This document shows positions 18,241-27,493 of a DNA stretch of 64,000 nucleotides, in pieces. Under the pieces are notes generated by a model that was given only the letters and a program-made list of their open reading frames with translations, was not told the DNA's origin and did not search any database. The stretch is taken from positions 1 to 64,000 of the forward strand of contig CADAXK010000017.1 of the NCBI GenBank assembly GCA_902791865.1, written 5' to 3'. Positions within the stretch are counted from its first letter, which is position 1. Each line of letters starts with the position of its first letter. The translations under genes and the position numbers were made by a program. The DNA comes from an uncultured Bacteroidia bacterium. Lineage in GTDB: Bacteria > Bacteroidota > Bacteroidia > Bacteroidales > ML635J-15.

Positions 18241-18866
18241 CGTTCAATAATTTTTAATAGGTTGGCAAATAATGTTGACTTAATTCCGCAAGCGGCACAC
18301 TCGCGGACTATTTTCGTATCAAAGCCACGAATTTCATCAATGTCGATTCGCAAATCCTCTTCGAGAGCCACTTCAAGTCCTGAAATTGACCTCAATGGCA
18401 ACCCACTCAAATGCAAAAGGGTGTCGCACAGAGCCTTTTCCGGAGTTGCAATCATATAGCGCACACCATTTTCAACTTCGGTAGTCACACCTATAGGAAA
18501 CCAGTCCGCCGACACACAACGGTACGAAAAACGGCCCAGTGAATTTTCAAAAGTCCGCGTATGGCGTGTAGTAACCGACGTAACAGTATATACGGCTTCG
18601 GGGATAAGTCCATAGTGTCGCAAGGCATATTCGAGCGAAACATACGACGGACCGTAAATATGGTTGGCAACAAGTCCCAACGAAATATTTTTCCCCGTAT
18701 CTTCTGGAGAAACCATATACAATCCTCTTTTCAAGCTAATCAGTTCACCATTCTTTTCTGCAAGTTGAACCTTCATTGCCGGAGATGAGTAACCGCCTAA
18801 TATGTCGTTTAGCGTTGCACTGCTTACAGGCACATTCCCAAACTGCTTTAATACATTGCTTGACAT
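18237..18866 (-). CDS. abiEi: AbiEi-type antitoxin / transcriptional regulator
   Basis: The 209-residue protein fits the AbiEi antitoxin family. The N-terminal region is a winged-helix segment with the conserved SLKRGLYMVSPE beta-wing, and the middle has the YGPSYVSLEYALRHYGLIPE motif. It represses its own operon in studied members and neutralises the partner nucleotidyltransferase. I chose ATG 18866, preceded by the minus-strand -7 element TATCTTTG at 18883-18890, over a longer in-frame form that would run through the promoter. Confidence 0.83.
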   Translation of the reverse strand: MSSNVLKQFGNVPVSSATLNDILGGYSSPAMKVQLAEKNGELISLKRGLYMVSPEDTGKNISLGLVANHIYGPSYVSLEYALRHYGLIPEAVYTVTSVTTRHTRTFENSLGRFSYRCVSADWFPIGVTTEVENGVRYMIATPEKALCDTLLHLSGLPLRSISGLEVALEEDLRIDIDEIRGFDTKIVRECAACGIKSTLFANLLKIIER

Positions 18867-18882
18867 CGTTCTATTTTTTTCG

Positions 18883-18890
18883 CAAAGATA
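18883..18890 (-). promoter_or_regulatory. -7 promoter element for the abiE operon
   Basis: The minus strand reads TATCTTTG, 16 bases before the antitoxin ATG, so the leader would be very short. Confidence 0.5.
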
Positions 18891-19120
18891 ATCAAATATG
18901 TAATATCTCGTACAGAAAATAAACAAAAAATTTATCTACTGTTCCAAAAATGACATTTCATCTGGAAATATGAAGTGGTAAAATTTTCTAAACTAAATGG
19001 ATTTACATTCCATTTTCTTTCGGAAATTTTGCTGCTTGATCAATGACATCTATTTCGGTATTAACAACCTAAGTTTAATTAAACATTCTGCCGAACCGTT
19101 TCCATTTCAATCGGAAGCAC

Positions 19121-19128
19121 TACTTTTG
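19121..19128 (+). promoter_or_regulatory. -7 promoter element for the DUF819 gene
   Basis: TACTTTTG matches TAnnTTTG and lies 28 bases before the ATG. Confidence 0.5.
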
Positions 19129-19156
19129 CACATTAAAACAAGAAAATTGTACACTT

Positions 19157-20371
19157 ATGCGAATAATAATTGCAATCGCAATATACCTGCTTTTCCCGAT
19201 AATTATAGTGTCGGCATTCCATAAATGGAAAATATTGCAGAAAATAGGTACCGTGATACTGGCTTACGCCGTGGGCATAATAATGAGCCTCACAGGATTC
19301 GTAACTTTTGAACCTGGCACTGCCGATGCCGCCACTTTCGAGAGCATACAGAAGCTGATAATGAACATATCGGTGCCACTTGCCATACCGCTTATGCTTT
19401 TCAACTGCGACTTCAAACTATGGACACGCGCACTGCCAAAGACAATTCTTGCCCTCGTGGGCGGAATTATCGCAATCACAGTCGCTGTAATTTCCGGATT
19501 CTTCATTTTCCGCAACACTGGCGTAAACGACATCGAAAATGTGTCGGCAATGATGACAGGTATCTACACTGGGGGAACAATGAACTTCAACGCCCTGGGT
19601 GCCGCTCTTGGCGTTGACCCTACAACAATTACCCTCGTGCTCACATTCCAGATGCTTATAACTTTCCCACTGATAATGTTTATCACTGGCGGCGGATACA
19701 GGCTTTTCCGAAAAATCCTGCCTTTCCCCGACGAATCGACTTCCATATCTAAACTCGGAAGCAACATCGAAGATCACGGCATCGAAAACTATGGAATGAT
19801 GCTCAACAAGAAAGTATTTCCAAAGACAATGCTCGGATTGCTTCTGTCAATCGGATTTCTTGCAATAGGTGCAGGACTGTCGCTACTATTATACAACTTA
19901 GGTGTTGTTGGCGACCAAGAAACTGGCACTGGCAAACTCAACGAACTAGTAATCATCCTTACCATAACCACATTGTCGATAATTGCATCGTTCTCGAAGA
20001 AAATCCGCGAATTGCCGAAAACCTTCGAGTTAGGTATGATTTTCATATTGATATTCAGCATAGCAGTAGCTTCGCAGTTTAATCCTTATAGCATTGACAT
20101 GTCGGCAATTTCGCTCGGATTGTTCGTGCTGTACATAATGCTGGTGTCGGTAATTATACACATTATTTTCTGCCGATTCTCAAAAATCAACGGCGACCTG
20201 TACACAGTAGCCCAAGTGGGACTGTTCTGCTCTCCGCCATTCATTCCGCCTGTGGTCGGTGCAATGGGAAACAAGAAGGTGCTGATTAGCGGAATCGTAA
20301 TCGGACTTATTGGCTACGCAATAGGTACTTATATGGGAGTTGGCATTGCATATCTGCTCAAATTATTCTAA
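19157..20371 (+). CDS. DUF819-family integral membrane protein
   Basis: The 404-residue protein is strongly hydrophobic with about 10-12 predicted membrane helices. The internal segment GIYTGGTMNFNALGAALGV (about 134-152) is characteristic of DUF819 (YjcL-like) proteins, which resemble secondary carriers of the CPA/AEC type with two inverted halves. The substrate is unknown. The first ATG follows a well-placed promoter element. It is separated from the downstream outer-membrane gene by a 319-base non-coding stretch, so they are probably separate units. Confidence 0.82.
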   Translation: MRIIIAIAIYLLFPIIIVSAFHKWKILQKIGTVILAYAVGIIMSLTGFVTFEPGTADAATFESIQKLIMNISVPLAIPLMLFNCDFKLWTRALPKTILALVGGIIAITVAVISGFFIFRNTGVNDIENVSAMMTGIYTGGTMNFNALGAALGVDPTTITLVLTFQMLITFPLIMFITGGGYRLFRKILPFPDESTSISKLGSNIEDHGIENYGMMLNKKVFPKTMLGLLLSIGFLAIGAGLSLLLYNLGVVGDQETGTGKLNELVIILTITTLSIIASFSKKIRELPKTFELGMIFILIFSIAVASQFNPYSIDMSAISLGLFVLYIMLVSVIIHIIFCRFSKINGDLYTVAQVGLFCSPPFIPPVVGAMGNKKVLISGIVIGLIGYAIGTYMGVGIAYLLKLF

Positions 20372-20690
20372 ACTTGTCAACAAATATGGAATTTTATAAT
20401 CAACAAAAATATAAAGAGACTTGTCATTCCGCAAGTCAGAACAATAACGCGATACGGAACGGGGAGCGTAATAAGCCGCTCACTGAGCGTGTCGAAGTGC
20501 GGCAATATGCAAGGAGATTGCTCACTTCGTTTCGCGAGGCTGCAAGCAGCGTTCCGTACAGACAGGCTCACAAGCAACGGTTCCTTATGCTGTTCGCTTT
20601 GTCTTACGGACCCTTTAGCGCACGAAACTTGCGAGTAATGACGGAGAGAGAATAATAAATTCTGTTTATTTCAAACCTAAATCATATACG
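20372..20690. other. non-coding, hairpin-rich stretch
   Basis: The 319 bases hold imperfect inverted sequence. CTTGTCATTCCGCAAG near 20421 faces CTTGCGAGTAATGACGG near 20627. CGATACGGAACGG near 20450 faces GCGTTCCGTACAG near 20550. The look is that of a degenerate dispersed repeat. The open frame crossing it (from ATG 20386) has no protein-like features, and I treat it as non-coding. Confidence 0.5.
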
Positions 20691-22085
20691 ATGAGAAAAA
20701 TCTTAATAATCGCCATTTTAGTTGCGTTTGCTGGCAGCGTAATGGCTACGACAGAAGCAAAAGACACATCAAAGGTCAAGACTGGATGGAATTTCGGAAT
20801 ATTGCCAAGCATTGCCTACGATGCCGACCTCGGATTCCAATTCGGAGCATTGTCAAACATATATTATTATGGTGACGGAAGCCAGTACCCCGAATACATA
20901 CATTCGTTCTATGTTGAGGCGGCATATACCACAAAAAGATACGGTTTGTTCCGCTTCTTCTACGACTCGAAGTATTTGATTCCCGACCATCGTCTCACGG
21001 TAGATGTGTCGTATTTGCCCGATGCTATGTGCGACTTCTACGGATACAACGGATACCCAACGCTTTACCACATAGGATGGCACAATGCTAAGAAGGATTC
21101 GAGCGAATACCTCTCGCGTGCATTCTACAAGTACAAGCGCGACCTTGTGCGTGTAGCAGCCGACATCGAAGGCACAATCTCTGGCGACTGGAAGTGGAAC
21201 GCCGGTCTGGGCGTACTCGGCTATATGATTGACGAGTGCGATATTGCAATGCTCAACGGCAAACGCCAGCCGTCCGACAGGAAATACCTTGACCCGTCGG
21301 TTCAAGGACTTTACGAATTATACAGGAACTGGGGCTTAATAAAGCCCGACGAAGCCAACGGCGGATGGCATCCTTATGTTCGTGGTGGCATCACCTTCGA
21401 CAGCCGCGACAAGCGCTCCAACCCTTCACGCGGAATCTATGCCGATGCCTTCTTCACTTATTCGGCAGCTTTTGGCAACCAGACCGAATACAACCACCTC
21501 AAGTTCAACTTCAACTTTAGGCATTATGTTCCTATATATAAAGATAGGGTTACGCTTGCATATAGAATCGGGACACAGAATACTATTGCTGGCGAATCAC
21601 CGTTCTACATGAACACCTACCTCAACACGCTTTTCATACAGCGCGTAATATATGAAGGTCTTGGCGGTGGAAATTCGTTGCGCGGAATTATGCGTAATAG
21701 GATTCTTGCGAATGGTTTTGCTTACGCAAATGTTGAACTTAGAACAAAGATTGTAAACTTCGACATCGGAAAGCAGCATTTCTACATCGGCTTGAACCCG
21801 TTCTTCGACTTGGGCGTTGTTACCCAGCCCTACAAGCTCGACGAAACCGAAGTAAGAACAGCCATTACTGCCTACAATATCGCAACGGGACGCACAGACA
21901 AGTATGAGGACTACTTTAACTTGTCGAGAAAAGAAACCTACATGCCTCACTCGGCTGCAGGAGTAGGGCTGAAAGTCGCTATGAACGAGAACTTCATTCT
22001 TTCGGTTGACTGGGCTACAGCCCTCAACAAGCAGGACAACGGCAAGATGATGAATTTCTATGTGAAGATGGGATACCTATTTTAA
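20691..22085 (+). CDS. outer-membrane beta-barrel protein, BamA/Omp85-like C-terminal type
   Basis: The 464-residue protein has a Sec signal peptide (residues 1-19, ending VMA) and then alternating amphipathic strands rich in Y, F and W. The motif GGGNSLRGIMRNRILANGFAYANVELR resembles the conserved G-x-x-x-(L/V)-R-G-(Y/F) loop 6 region of the Omp85 superfamily, and the protein ends in an aromatic residue (MGYLF), as barrel proteins do. No POTRA domain is seen before the barrel, so it resembles the stand-alone surface-antigen barrels. Its cargo or role is unknown. Confidence 0.75.
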   Translation: MRKILIIAILVAFAGSVMATTEAKDTSKVKTGWNFGILPSIAYDADLGFQFGALSNIYYYGDGSQYPEYIHSFYVEAAYTTKRYGLFRFFYDSKYLIPDHRLTVDVSYLPDAMCDFYGYNGYPTLYHIGWHNAKKDSSEYLSRAFYKYKRDLVRVAADIEGTISGDWKWNAGLGVLGYMIDECDIAMLNGKRQPSDRKYLDPSVQGLYELYRNWGLIKPDEANGGWHPYVRGGITFDSRDKRSNPSRGIYADAFFTYSAAFGNQTEYNHLKFNFNFRHYVPIYKDRVTLAYRIGTQNTIAGESPFYMNTYLNTLFIQRVIYEGLGGGNSLRGIMRNRILANGFAYANVELRTKIVNFDIGKQHFYIGLNPFFDLGVVTQPYKLDETEVRTAITAYNIATGRTDKYEDYFNLSRKETYMPHSAAGVGLKVAMNENFILSVDWATALNKQDNGKMMNFYVKMGYLF

Positions 22086-22157
22086 TAATTTATGATTTGA
22101 AAATTTGAAGATTCAATGATTTAAGGATTCAAAAATTCAAATTATTAAATATTCTAA

Positions 22158-22191
22158 TCAATCGTAAATCTAAAATCGTAACTCGTAAATT
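22158..22191. repeat. TTTACGATT dispersed repeat (family C), inverted copy
   Basis: ATCAATCGTAAATC followed by TAAAATCGTAACTCGTAAAT is the near-exact reverse complement of the copy at 44702-44737. It lies just upstream of the MFS promoter. Confidence 0.65.
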
Positions 22192-22196
22192 AGTTT

Positions 22197-22204
22197 TACC
22201 TTTG
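22197..22204 (+). promoter_or_regulatory. -7 promoter element for the MFS transporter gene
   Basis: TACCTTTG lies 15 bases before ATG 22220, so the leader is only a few bases. It argues for ATG 22220 and against the in-frame TTG at 22202, which lies inside the element. Confidence 0.55.
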
Positions 22205-22219
22205 CAAAAAAATACTTTT

Positions 22220-23875
22220 ATGACAGATAACAAGCAAAAGACCAACTACGGAGCCCTGTCGATACTTATAATAGTATTCTTCTTCTGGGGCTTCATGGCA
22301 GCAGGAAACAGCATTTTCATTCCGTTCTGCAAGCATTATTTCAACTTGGACCAGTTCCAAAGCCAGCTTATCGACTTTGCATTCTACCTTGCATATTATG
22401 TCGGAGCTTTGATACTTTTCGCTTACTCGGTTGTTAGACGCAACGACTTCATCGCACGATTTGGCTACAAGAAATCCATCGTGTTCGGACTGCTATTTTC
22501 GGCGGTGGGTGCGGCAGCAATGATTGTCGCTGTTGGTGCAAACAGTTTTATGGGAATGCTCATCGGTTTGTTTGTAGTGGCACTTGGATTCTCGTTGCAA
22601 CAGACGGCAGGAAATCCATTTGCAATAACGCTTGGTCCGCCGGCAACTGGTGCATCGCGAATCAACCTTTGCGGAGGGCTCAACTCGTTTGGCACGGCTA
22701 TAGGCCCGATTATCGTTGCATTGCTTCTTTTCGGAACTACCGCTGCCGTTAGCGACGAGGAAATTGCAAACCTCGAAATCAGCAAGGCCGAAATTCTCTA
22801 TGCCGGAGTTGGCGTTCTGTTCCTCATAGCAGCAGCAATTTTCTTCTTCTCGAAGAAACTTCCAAACGATACCTCTACCGAAAAGACTGAAAAGACAAGC
22901 AAGGCTCTTGTCGCCCTCACTATAATGACAGTGCTCCTCGTTGCAATGTTCATACCTGTATTTATGAGCTATCGTGAAAGTTTCGCAGACATGGAAAACG
23001 TGGAAATTTTCCGCGTGATATTCCTAATGGCTGCACTTGTGATAGTTTTCGTAACATTGCTTTCCGTGAACGGAATGGCGAAGAAGAATCCCGAAGGCTG
23101 GGGCGCAATGAAGTACCCGCAATTGGTATTTGGTATGCTAGCAATATTCGTTTATGTAGGCGTTGAAGTTTCTACAGTCAGCAACTTCGGCGAACTTCTG
23201 CAAAAGCCCGACTTTGGTGGTTTTGCCGCCAACGAAGTTGCACCTTTCATCTCGATGTACTGGGGAAGCCTTATGATTGGTCGTTGGACAGGTGCTGTTG
23301 CAGCCTTCGAGTTTAAATCGACTACCAAAAAGATTCTTACCATAGTCGTACCATTGGTGGCATTCGGCGTAGTTTTGGGCGTAAACGCAATTTCACAGTA
23401 CAGCATAGTGGTTCTTCTACCCTACATTGCACTCATAGCTATACAGATTGCAGCATTCTTCTTCACAAAGAACAAACCAGCACGCACCTTGTTTATATTC
23501 GCAGTGCTTGCCGTCTGCATGATGCTGATAGGCATTTGCACCGAGGGAATGGTTTCGGTCTATACAATTATGGCTGGCGGTTTGTTCTGCTCCATAATGT
23601 GGTCGTCAATTTTCAACCTTGCATTGGCAGGACTTGGCAAATACACAACCCAAGGTTCGGCATTCCTCGTAATGATGATTCTTGGTGGTGCTGTAATTCC
23701 GCCTATCCAGGGAAAACTGGCCGATTACATGCAGACTCTTTCGCCGACAGAAGGATTCGGAATACATTATTCGTATGTGATTCCAGTTCTATGCTTTGCA
23801 TTCCTCGCATTCTTTGCAATGTATGTAAAGAAGATTTTGAAGAAGCAGGGCATCGACTACGACAGCGAAGTGTAG
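22220..23875 (+). CDS. MFS transporter, FHS sugar-permease-like
   Basis: The 551-residue protein is a major facilitator with about 12 or more helices. The N-terminal FFWGFMAAGNSIFIPFCKHYFNLDQFQSQLIDFAFYLAYYVGA resembles the fucose/glucose-galactose permease (FHS) group of Bacteroidetes, as does GLFVVALGFSLQQTAGNPF. It is longer than the usual 400-440 residues because of an extended central region (about 215-330) with two extra hydrophobic segments. Proton-coupled uptake of a sugar is the likely role, but the substrate is not readable. No catabolic gene is adjacent. Confidence 0.8.
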   Translation: MTDNKQKTNYGALSILIIVFFFWGFMAAGNSIFIPFCKHYFNLDQFQSQLIDFAFYLAYYVGALILFAYSVVRRNDFIARFGYKKSIVFGLLFSAVGAAAMIVAVGANSFMGMLIGLFVVALGFSLQQTAGNPFAITLGPPATGASRINLCGGLNSFGTAIGPIIVALLLFGTTAAVSDEEIANLEISKAEILYAGVGVLFLIAAAIFFFSKKLPNDTSTEKTEKTSKALVALTIMTVLLVAMFIPVFMSYRESFADMENVEIFRVIFLMAALVIVFVTLLSVNGMAKKNPEGWGAMKYPQLVFGMLAIFVYVGVEVSTVSNFGELLQKPDFGGFAANEVAPFISMYWGSLMIGRWTGAVAAFEFKSTTKKILTIVVPLVAFGVVLGVNAISQYSIVVLLPYIALIAIQIAAFFFTKNKPARTLFIFAVLAVCMMLIGICTEGMVSVYTIMAGGLFCSIMWSSIFNLALAGLGKYTTQGSAFLVMMILGGAVIPPIQGKLADYMQTLSPTEGFGIHYSYVIPVLCFAFLAFFAMYVKKILKKQGIDYDSEV

Positions 23876-24164
23876 GAGATTATTTCTTTAGGCTTACAGG
23901 CTCAAAGGCTAACAGGCTTAAAGCCGTTTCATGGGCTGACGCCCGTTTCTGGTTTCAGGTTTCTAGGTTTCAATGGGCTAGCGCCCGTTTGAATGCCTAC
24001 GGCGTTTCTGTAGAGACACGCCATAGCACGTCTTTACAGGGGCTGACGCCTGTTCCGCAAAATTTTGCGGCTGTACATTTGGCAACATCATGGCGCGATT
24101 GTACAAGATGATTCAAATTCAATGGTACAATATCCAAAGGATTGGATGGTTTTCTATACACAAT
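23876..24164. repeat. cluster of small hairpin repeats including a REP-like element
   Basis: No gene is seen. The stretch contains GGGCTGACGCCC (23933-23944), GGGCTAGCGCCC (23975-23986), a family A REP-like palindrome (24009-24038), CAGGGGCTGACGCCTG (24037-24052), CCGCAAAATTTTGCGG (24056-24071) and an imperfect palindrome bounded by TGTACA (24072-24105). This density of unrelated palindromes suggests a landing zone for mobile repeats. Confidence 0.7.
24009..24038. repeat. REP-like palindrome (family A), copy 2
   Basis: TGTAGAGACACGCCA followed by TAGCACGTCTTTACA matches the element inside the RAYT gene at most positions. The arms pair at 11 of 15. Confidence 0.7.
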
Positions 24165-24186
24165 AAGGGCACAATTTGCGCCCTTT
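24165..24186. terminator. hairpin, possible terminator
   Basis: AAGGGC and GCCCTTT flank an AT-rich loop. It lies between convergent MFS and PKD genes. Confidence 0.45.
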
Positions 24187-24209
24187 GATAAATTCACACG
24201 AGACAAAAA

Positions 24210-24231
24210 AGGGCGGAAATAGATCCGCCCT
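24210..24231. terminator. terminator of the TonB receptor/PKD operon
   Basis: AGGGCGGA and TCCGCCCT pair over 8 bases with A-runs on one side and TTTTTT on the minus strand after it. It lies 25 bases past the end of the PKD gene at 24256. Confidence 0.8.
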
Positions 24232-24255
24232 AAAAACAATTAATATGACAAAATT

Positions 24256-26160
24256 TTATTCTACAATAATGTTCTTTACAACAACGCCATCGGCAGTTGT
24301 AATTCTAACCATGTAGTTAGCCTTTGCAAAGCCTTCTGCGCTGATAGTTTCAAAGTTAGAATTTACATCCTTGCTCATTACTACACGACCTGTCATGTCG
24401 ATGATAGTAATGTTCTGCATACCTTCAGCAGCAATGTTGATAATCGAGCTTGTCGGGTTAGGATAAACACTGATTTCGCTGATAGCATTTTCTTCAACAG
24501 CAACTGGATCTGTAACGGTTACTGAAAGAGTAACGGTATCGGTTCTAGTTTCATCTGAGTTGTATGCAACAAGGGTTGTTGTATAGCTACCTGCTGTTGC
24601 GTAAGTAACTGCAACATTATTTTCGGTTGATGTTCCTGGGTTACCACCTTCAAATGTCCAAGCGATGTGATCTGTGTTGTTGTTGCATGTGCTTGTGTAG
24701 GTTACAGTTGTTCCTGTTTCAATTGTAAGCATCTGCATAAAATACAAGTCTGTGTATGCTGGATCAGTAGTGAAGCTTGCTTCAACTGCATCTGGGTCAA
24801 CAGAAGCAACTCTTATATATACAGATTTGCTGTTGCTGATTGTTTCGTCCTCGTTGTAAGCAGTAAGTGTTGCAGTAAAGTAGAGTCCACTTGGAGTTTC
24901 ATTGTAAGTAACTTCAACAGTATTTTCGGTTGAAGTTGCAGGAGAACCGCCTTCGAATGTCCAAGCAATGTGGTGAGTGTTTTCACTACTTGCATTGGTA
25001 AATGTTATCGTTTCATACTGGTTGATTGAAATATATGACGCATAACCACCTAAGTCGGTAGCCTCTGGATTGGTAGTGAAGTCTGCTGTAACAGCATTTT
25101 CTGCCGATGCGTTTACTGTGATAGTAAGTGTTGCTGTGTCAGAATCTGTTTCTCCTTCATTGTAAGCAATGAGTTGAGTTGTGAATGAACCTACCGTATT
25201 GTAAGTTACAGTAACTTCATCGTTTGTTGATGTTGCTGGATCACCGCCTGGGAACGACCAAGCAATGTGATGTGCATTGGAACTGGTATTGGTGTAAGCA
25301 ACTGTCTGTCCTTGTTCAATAGTTACCGACTGAGTAAGGAATCCTGTAGCAGCGGGGTCAGTTGTGAAGCTTGCTGTCAAAACTGTAGATGGGTCAACAG
25401 ATACTTTTACTGTAACTGATGCAGTATCGCTAACAGTTTCATCTTCATTGTAAGCGATAAGAGTTGATGTATATGTTCCAGCAGTTGCGTAAGTAACGGT
25501 TACATTGTTTTCCGTTGAAGTAGCAGGAGCGCCACCTTCGAAAGTCCATGCAATGTGATGAGCACCCGAACTCTGATTTGTGTATTCAACAGTTCCTCCT
25601 TCGTTAATACGAACAGCTTGAGTGAAATCAAGAGACGTCATGTCTGTTGATGTAGCAGGATTGGTTGAGAAATTAGCAACAATAGTGCCTGCTTCGTGAA
25701 CTGTAAGAGTAATACCAGTGGAGTAACCGTTCTCTGTGTCAACAGCTAAATTTGCAGCAGACAGAAGGAATCCAGAGCCATATATGTGAGCTCTCATCTT
25801 TAGAGCAAAATCTCCTGCGACAGTTGGTGTGCCGCTGAAATTAACTGTGCAGTATTGCAATGCATCAATCATTGTGTCGCTAATGCAAAAATCCAAACCA
25901 TTGGGAACCCCAATAAAATTCTTGAACCAAATGCTATCAACTGTTGCTCCCAATGCCGATTCCGGACACTGGATTGTGATACACTGCTCAACATACTGAC
26001 CAACATACATTGTTGGGAAAGTTGTTGGACTATAAGGAACTACGCCCGTAGAAAAGCCTTCGGTGGCAGGTGGGCATGGATTGTCGCATACAGAAATCTG
26101 TGCAAAACTGCACAAACTCATTGCAAAAATTGCGATTGCTGAAAGTAAAAATTTTTTCAT
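24256..26160 (-). CDS. secreted PKD-repeat protein with T9SS type A sorting domain
   Basis: The 634-residue protein has a signal peptide (residues 1-20, ending SFA) and the Cys-bearing N-terminal module (about 21-150) shared with the proteins at 206 and 26191. Four PKD-like domains with the repeated core AWTFEGG or AWSFPGG follow. The C-terminal sorting domain starts VYPNPTSS. The PKD repeats are very similar to one another, suggesting recent internal duplication. It is the last gene of a probable operon with a TonB-dependent receptor, so it may bind material at the cell surface. ATG 26160 begins a proper signal peptide; an in-frame codon 30 bases upstream does not. Confidence 0.83.
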   Translation of the reverse strand: MKKFLLSAIAIFAMSLCSFAQISVCDNPCPPATEGFSTGVVPYSPTTFPTMYVGQYVEQCITIQCPESALGATVDSIWFKNFIGVPNGLDFCISDTMIDALQYCTVNFSGTPTVAGDFALKMRAHIYGSGFLLSAANLAVDTENGYSTGITLTVHEAGTIVANFSTNPATSTDMTSLDFTQAVRINEGGTVEYTNQSSGAHHIAWTFEGGAPATSTENNVTVTYATAGTYTSTLIAYNEDETVSDTASVTVKVSVDPSTVLTASFTTDPAATGFLTQSVTIEQGQTVAYTNTSSNAHHIAWSFPGGDPATSTNDEVTVTYNTVGSFTTQLIAYNEGETDSDTATLTITVNASAENAVTADFTTNPEATDLGGYASYISINQYETITFTNASSENTHHIAWTFEGGSPATSTENTVEVTYNETPSGLYFTATLTAYNEDETISNSKSVYIRVASVDPDAVEASFTTDPAYTDLYFMQMLTIETGTTVTYTSTCNNNTDHIAWTFEGGNPGTSTENNVAVTYATAGSYTTTLVAYNSDETRTDTVTLSVTVTDPVAVEENAISEISVYPNPTSSIINIAAEGMQNITIIDMTGRVVMSKDVNSNFETISAEGFAKANYMVRITTADGVVVKNIIVE

Positions 26161-26190
26161 ATCGATACTAAATTTAAAAATTAAACTCAA

Positions 26191-27483
26191 TTACATTTTA
26201 ATAATTCGCTTTACAGAAGTTCCTTCCTTAGTTTCCACCTTAATCATATATTCTGATCTTGCGAAACCGCTGAGGTCAATGCTTGCCGTAGAGCAATTTT
26301 CATCGGCAAAGTAAACAATTTTTCCCGACATATCAAAAATTGTTATAGAAACAAGATTTTCTGCTTCAATGTTTAGTATGCTGCTTGTCGGGTTAGGGTA
26401 AATGCTTACCATATCATCGACATTGTAGTCGTTGATGCCTACGACATTTATTGTGCGGGCAACAGAATCGCGGCCATATTGGTTTTCAGCGACAAGCGAA
26501 ATTAGGTATTCGCCTTCTTCGGCGAATGTTACCACTGGGTTCTGTTCTGTTGAAGATTCAGGTGTTCCGTTTGCAAAAGTCCAGCTCCACGATTCTGGCA
26601 AATTTGTGCTCAAGTCGTTGAACTGTACCGAGAAGCCTTCTTCCTGCTGCGAAATAACATACGAGAAGTCGGCAACAGGTGCTTCGCCTTGCTGTGGCTC
26701 GGTGACGGTAATATATGTTGCTTCTTCCTTTGTGTTTTCGCCACAAGCGTTAGTCACTGTCAAGGAAACTCGATATGTACCAGGAGTAGAATATATTACA
26801 CGGGGATTTTCCTCGGTTGAAGTTGCAGGGTTGCCTCCTTCGAATGTCCATGTGCGAGTTGCCTGATAACCTGTAGATGTATTGGTAAAGTTGACTGCGT
26901 TACCTGCTGTTATTTCGGTTGCACTTGCAGAAAATCCAGCTACTGGAGCAGAACCTTCTTCTACCGTAACTTGAATTGCATCCATTCCGTTGGGGAAGAA
27001 CGTGTCGGTATTCAATGAAAGCACATAACTTGATGATAATACTGCGCGTAATTTAAGTTGGAATGTTCCTGATTGGGTTGGTGTTCCTGTAAGATGAATT
27101 GTGTAATATCCATCAGGCTGCCAATTTGCATCCGACAAACAATAAGAAACACCTTCTGGCAATCCGCCAAATCCCTTTACTTCTATACCACTCAGAGGAA
27201 TCGAGTAATTAATGGTTCCAAGTCCAACGGATGCTGGGTTTATCGATGCCGGACAATGCATTGTAATACAGACATCCAACGGTTCGCAAGTCCTGATTGT
27301 AGGAAAGTACTCGCTGTTTACATCTGGCTCGTATGGAACTACACCACTTGAAAAATGCCCGTTAATATTTGGCTCACACGATTCGCCTGCACCACATATT
27401 ATAATAGGGTCGCTTACATCAAATTGCGCACTGGCAGCAAATGCCAAGGCAACAAATAAAAGTACGGATAAAATCTTCTTCAT
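26191..27483 (-). CDS. secreted PKD protein with T9SS type A sorting domain
   Basis: The 430-residue protein has a signal peptide (residues 1-19, ending SAQ), the shared N-terminal module (about 25-180) with CEPLDVCITMHCPAS and the GTPTQSGTFQLKL strand, and two PKD domains (WTFEGG and WTFANG cores). The sorting domain begins IYPNPTSS and ends KRIIKM. The gene starts 10 bases after the TonB receptor stop codon and is followed 30 bases later by the second PKD protein, so the three are probably cotranscribed. It may act as a surface partner of the receptor, by analogy with SusD-type lipoproteins, but it is no SusD homologue. Confidence 0.83.
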   Translation of the reverse strand: MKKILSVLLFVALAFAASAQFDVSDPIIICGAGESCEPNINGHFSSGVVPYEPDVNSEYFPTIRTCEPLDVCITMHCPASINPASVGLGTINYSIPLSGIEVKGFGGLPEGVSYCLSDANWQPDGYYTIHLTGTPTQSGTFQLKLRAVLSSSYVLSLNTDTFFPNGMDAIQVTVEEGSAPVAGFSASATEITAGNAVNFTNTSTGYQATRTWTFEGGNPATSTEENPRVIYSTPGTYRVSLTVTNACGENTKEEATYITVTEPQQGEAPVADFSYVISQQEEGFSVQFNDLSTNLPESWSWTFANGTPESSTEQNPVVTFAEEGEYLISLVAENQYGRDSVARTINVVGINDYNVDDMVSIYPNPTSSILNIEAENLVSITIFDMSGKIVYFADENCSTASIDLSGFARSEYMIKVETKEGTSVKRIIKM

Positions 27484-27493
27484 ATTCTAGATA

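Noticed and set aside
20386..20655. open frame of 89 codons downstream of the DUF819 gene
   Set aside because: The sequence is full of inverted repeats and the translated product has no protein-like pattern. It looks like degenerate repeat DNA.
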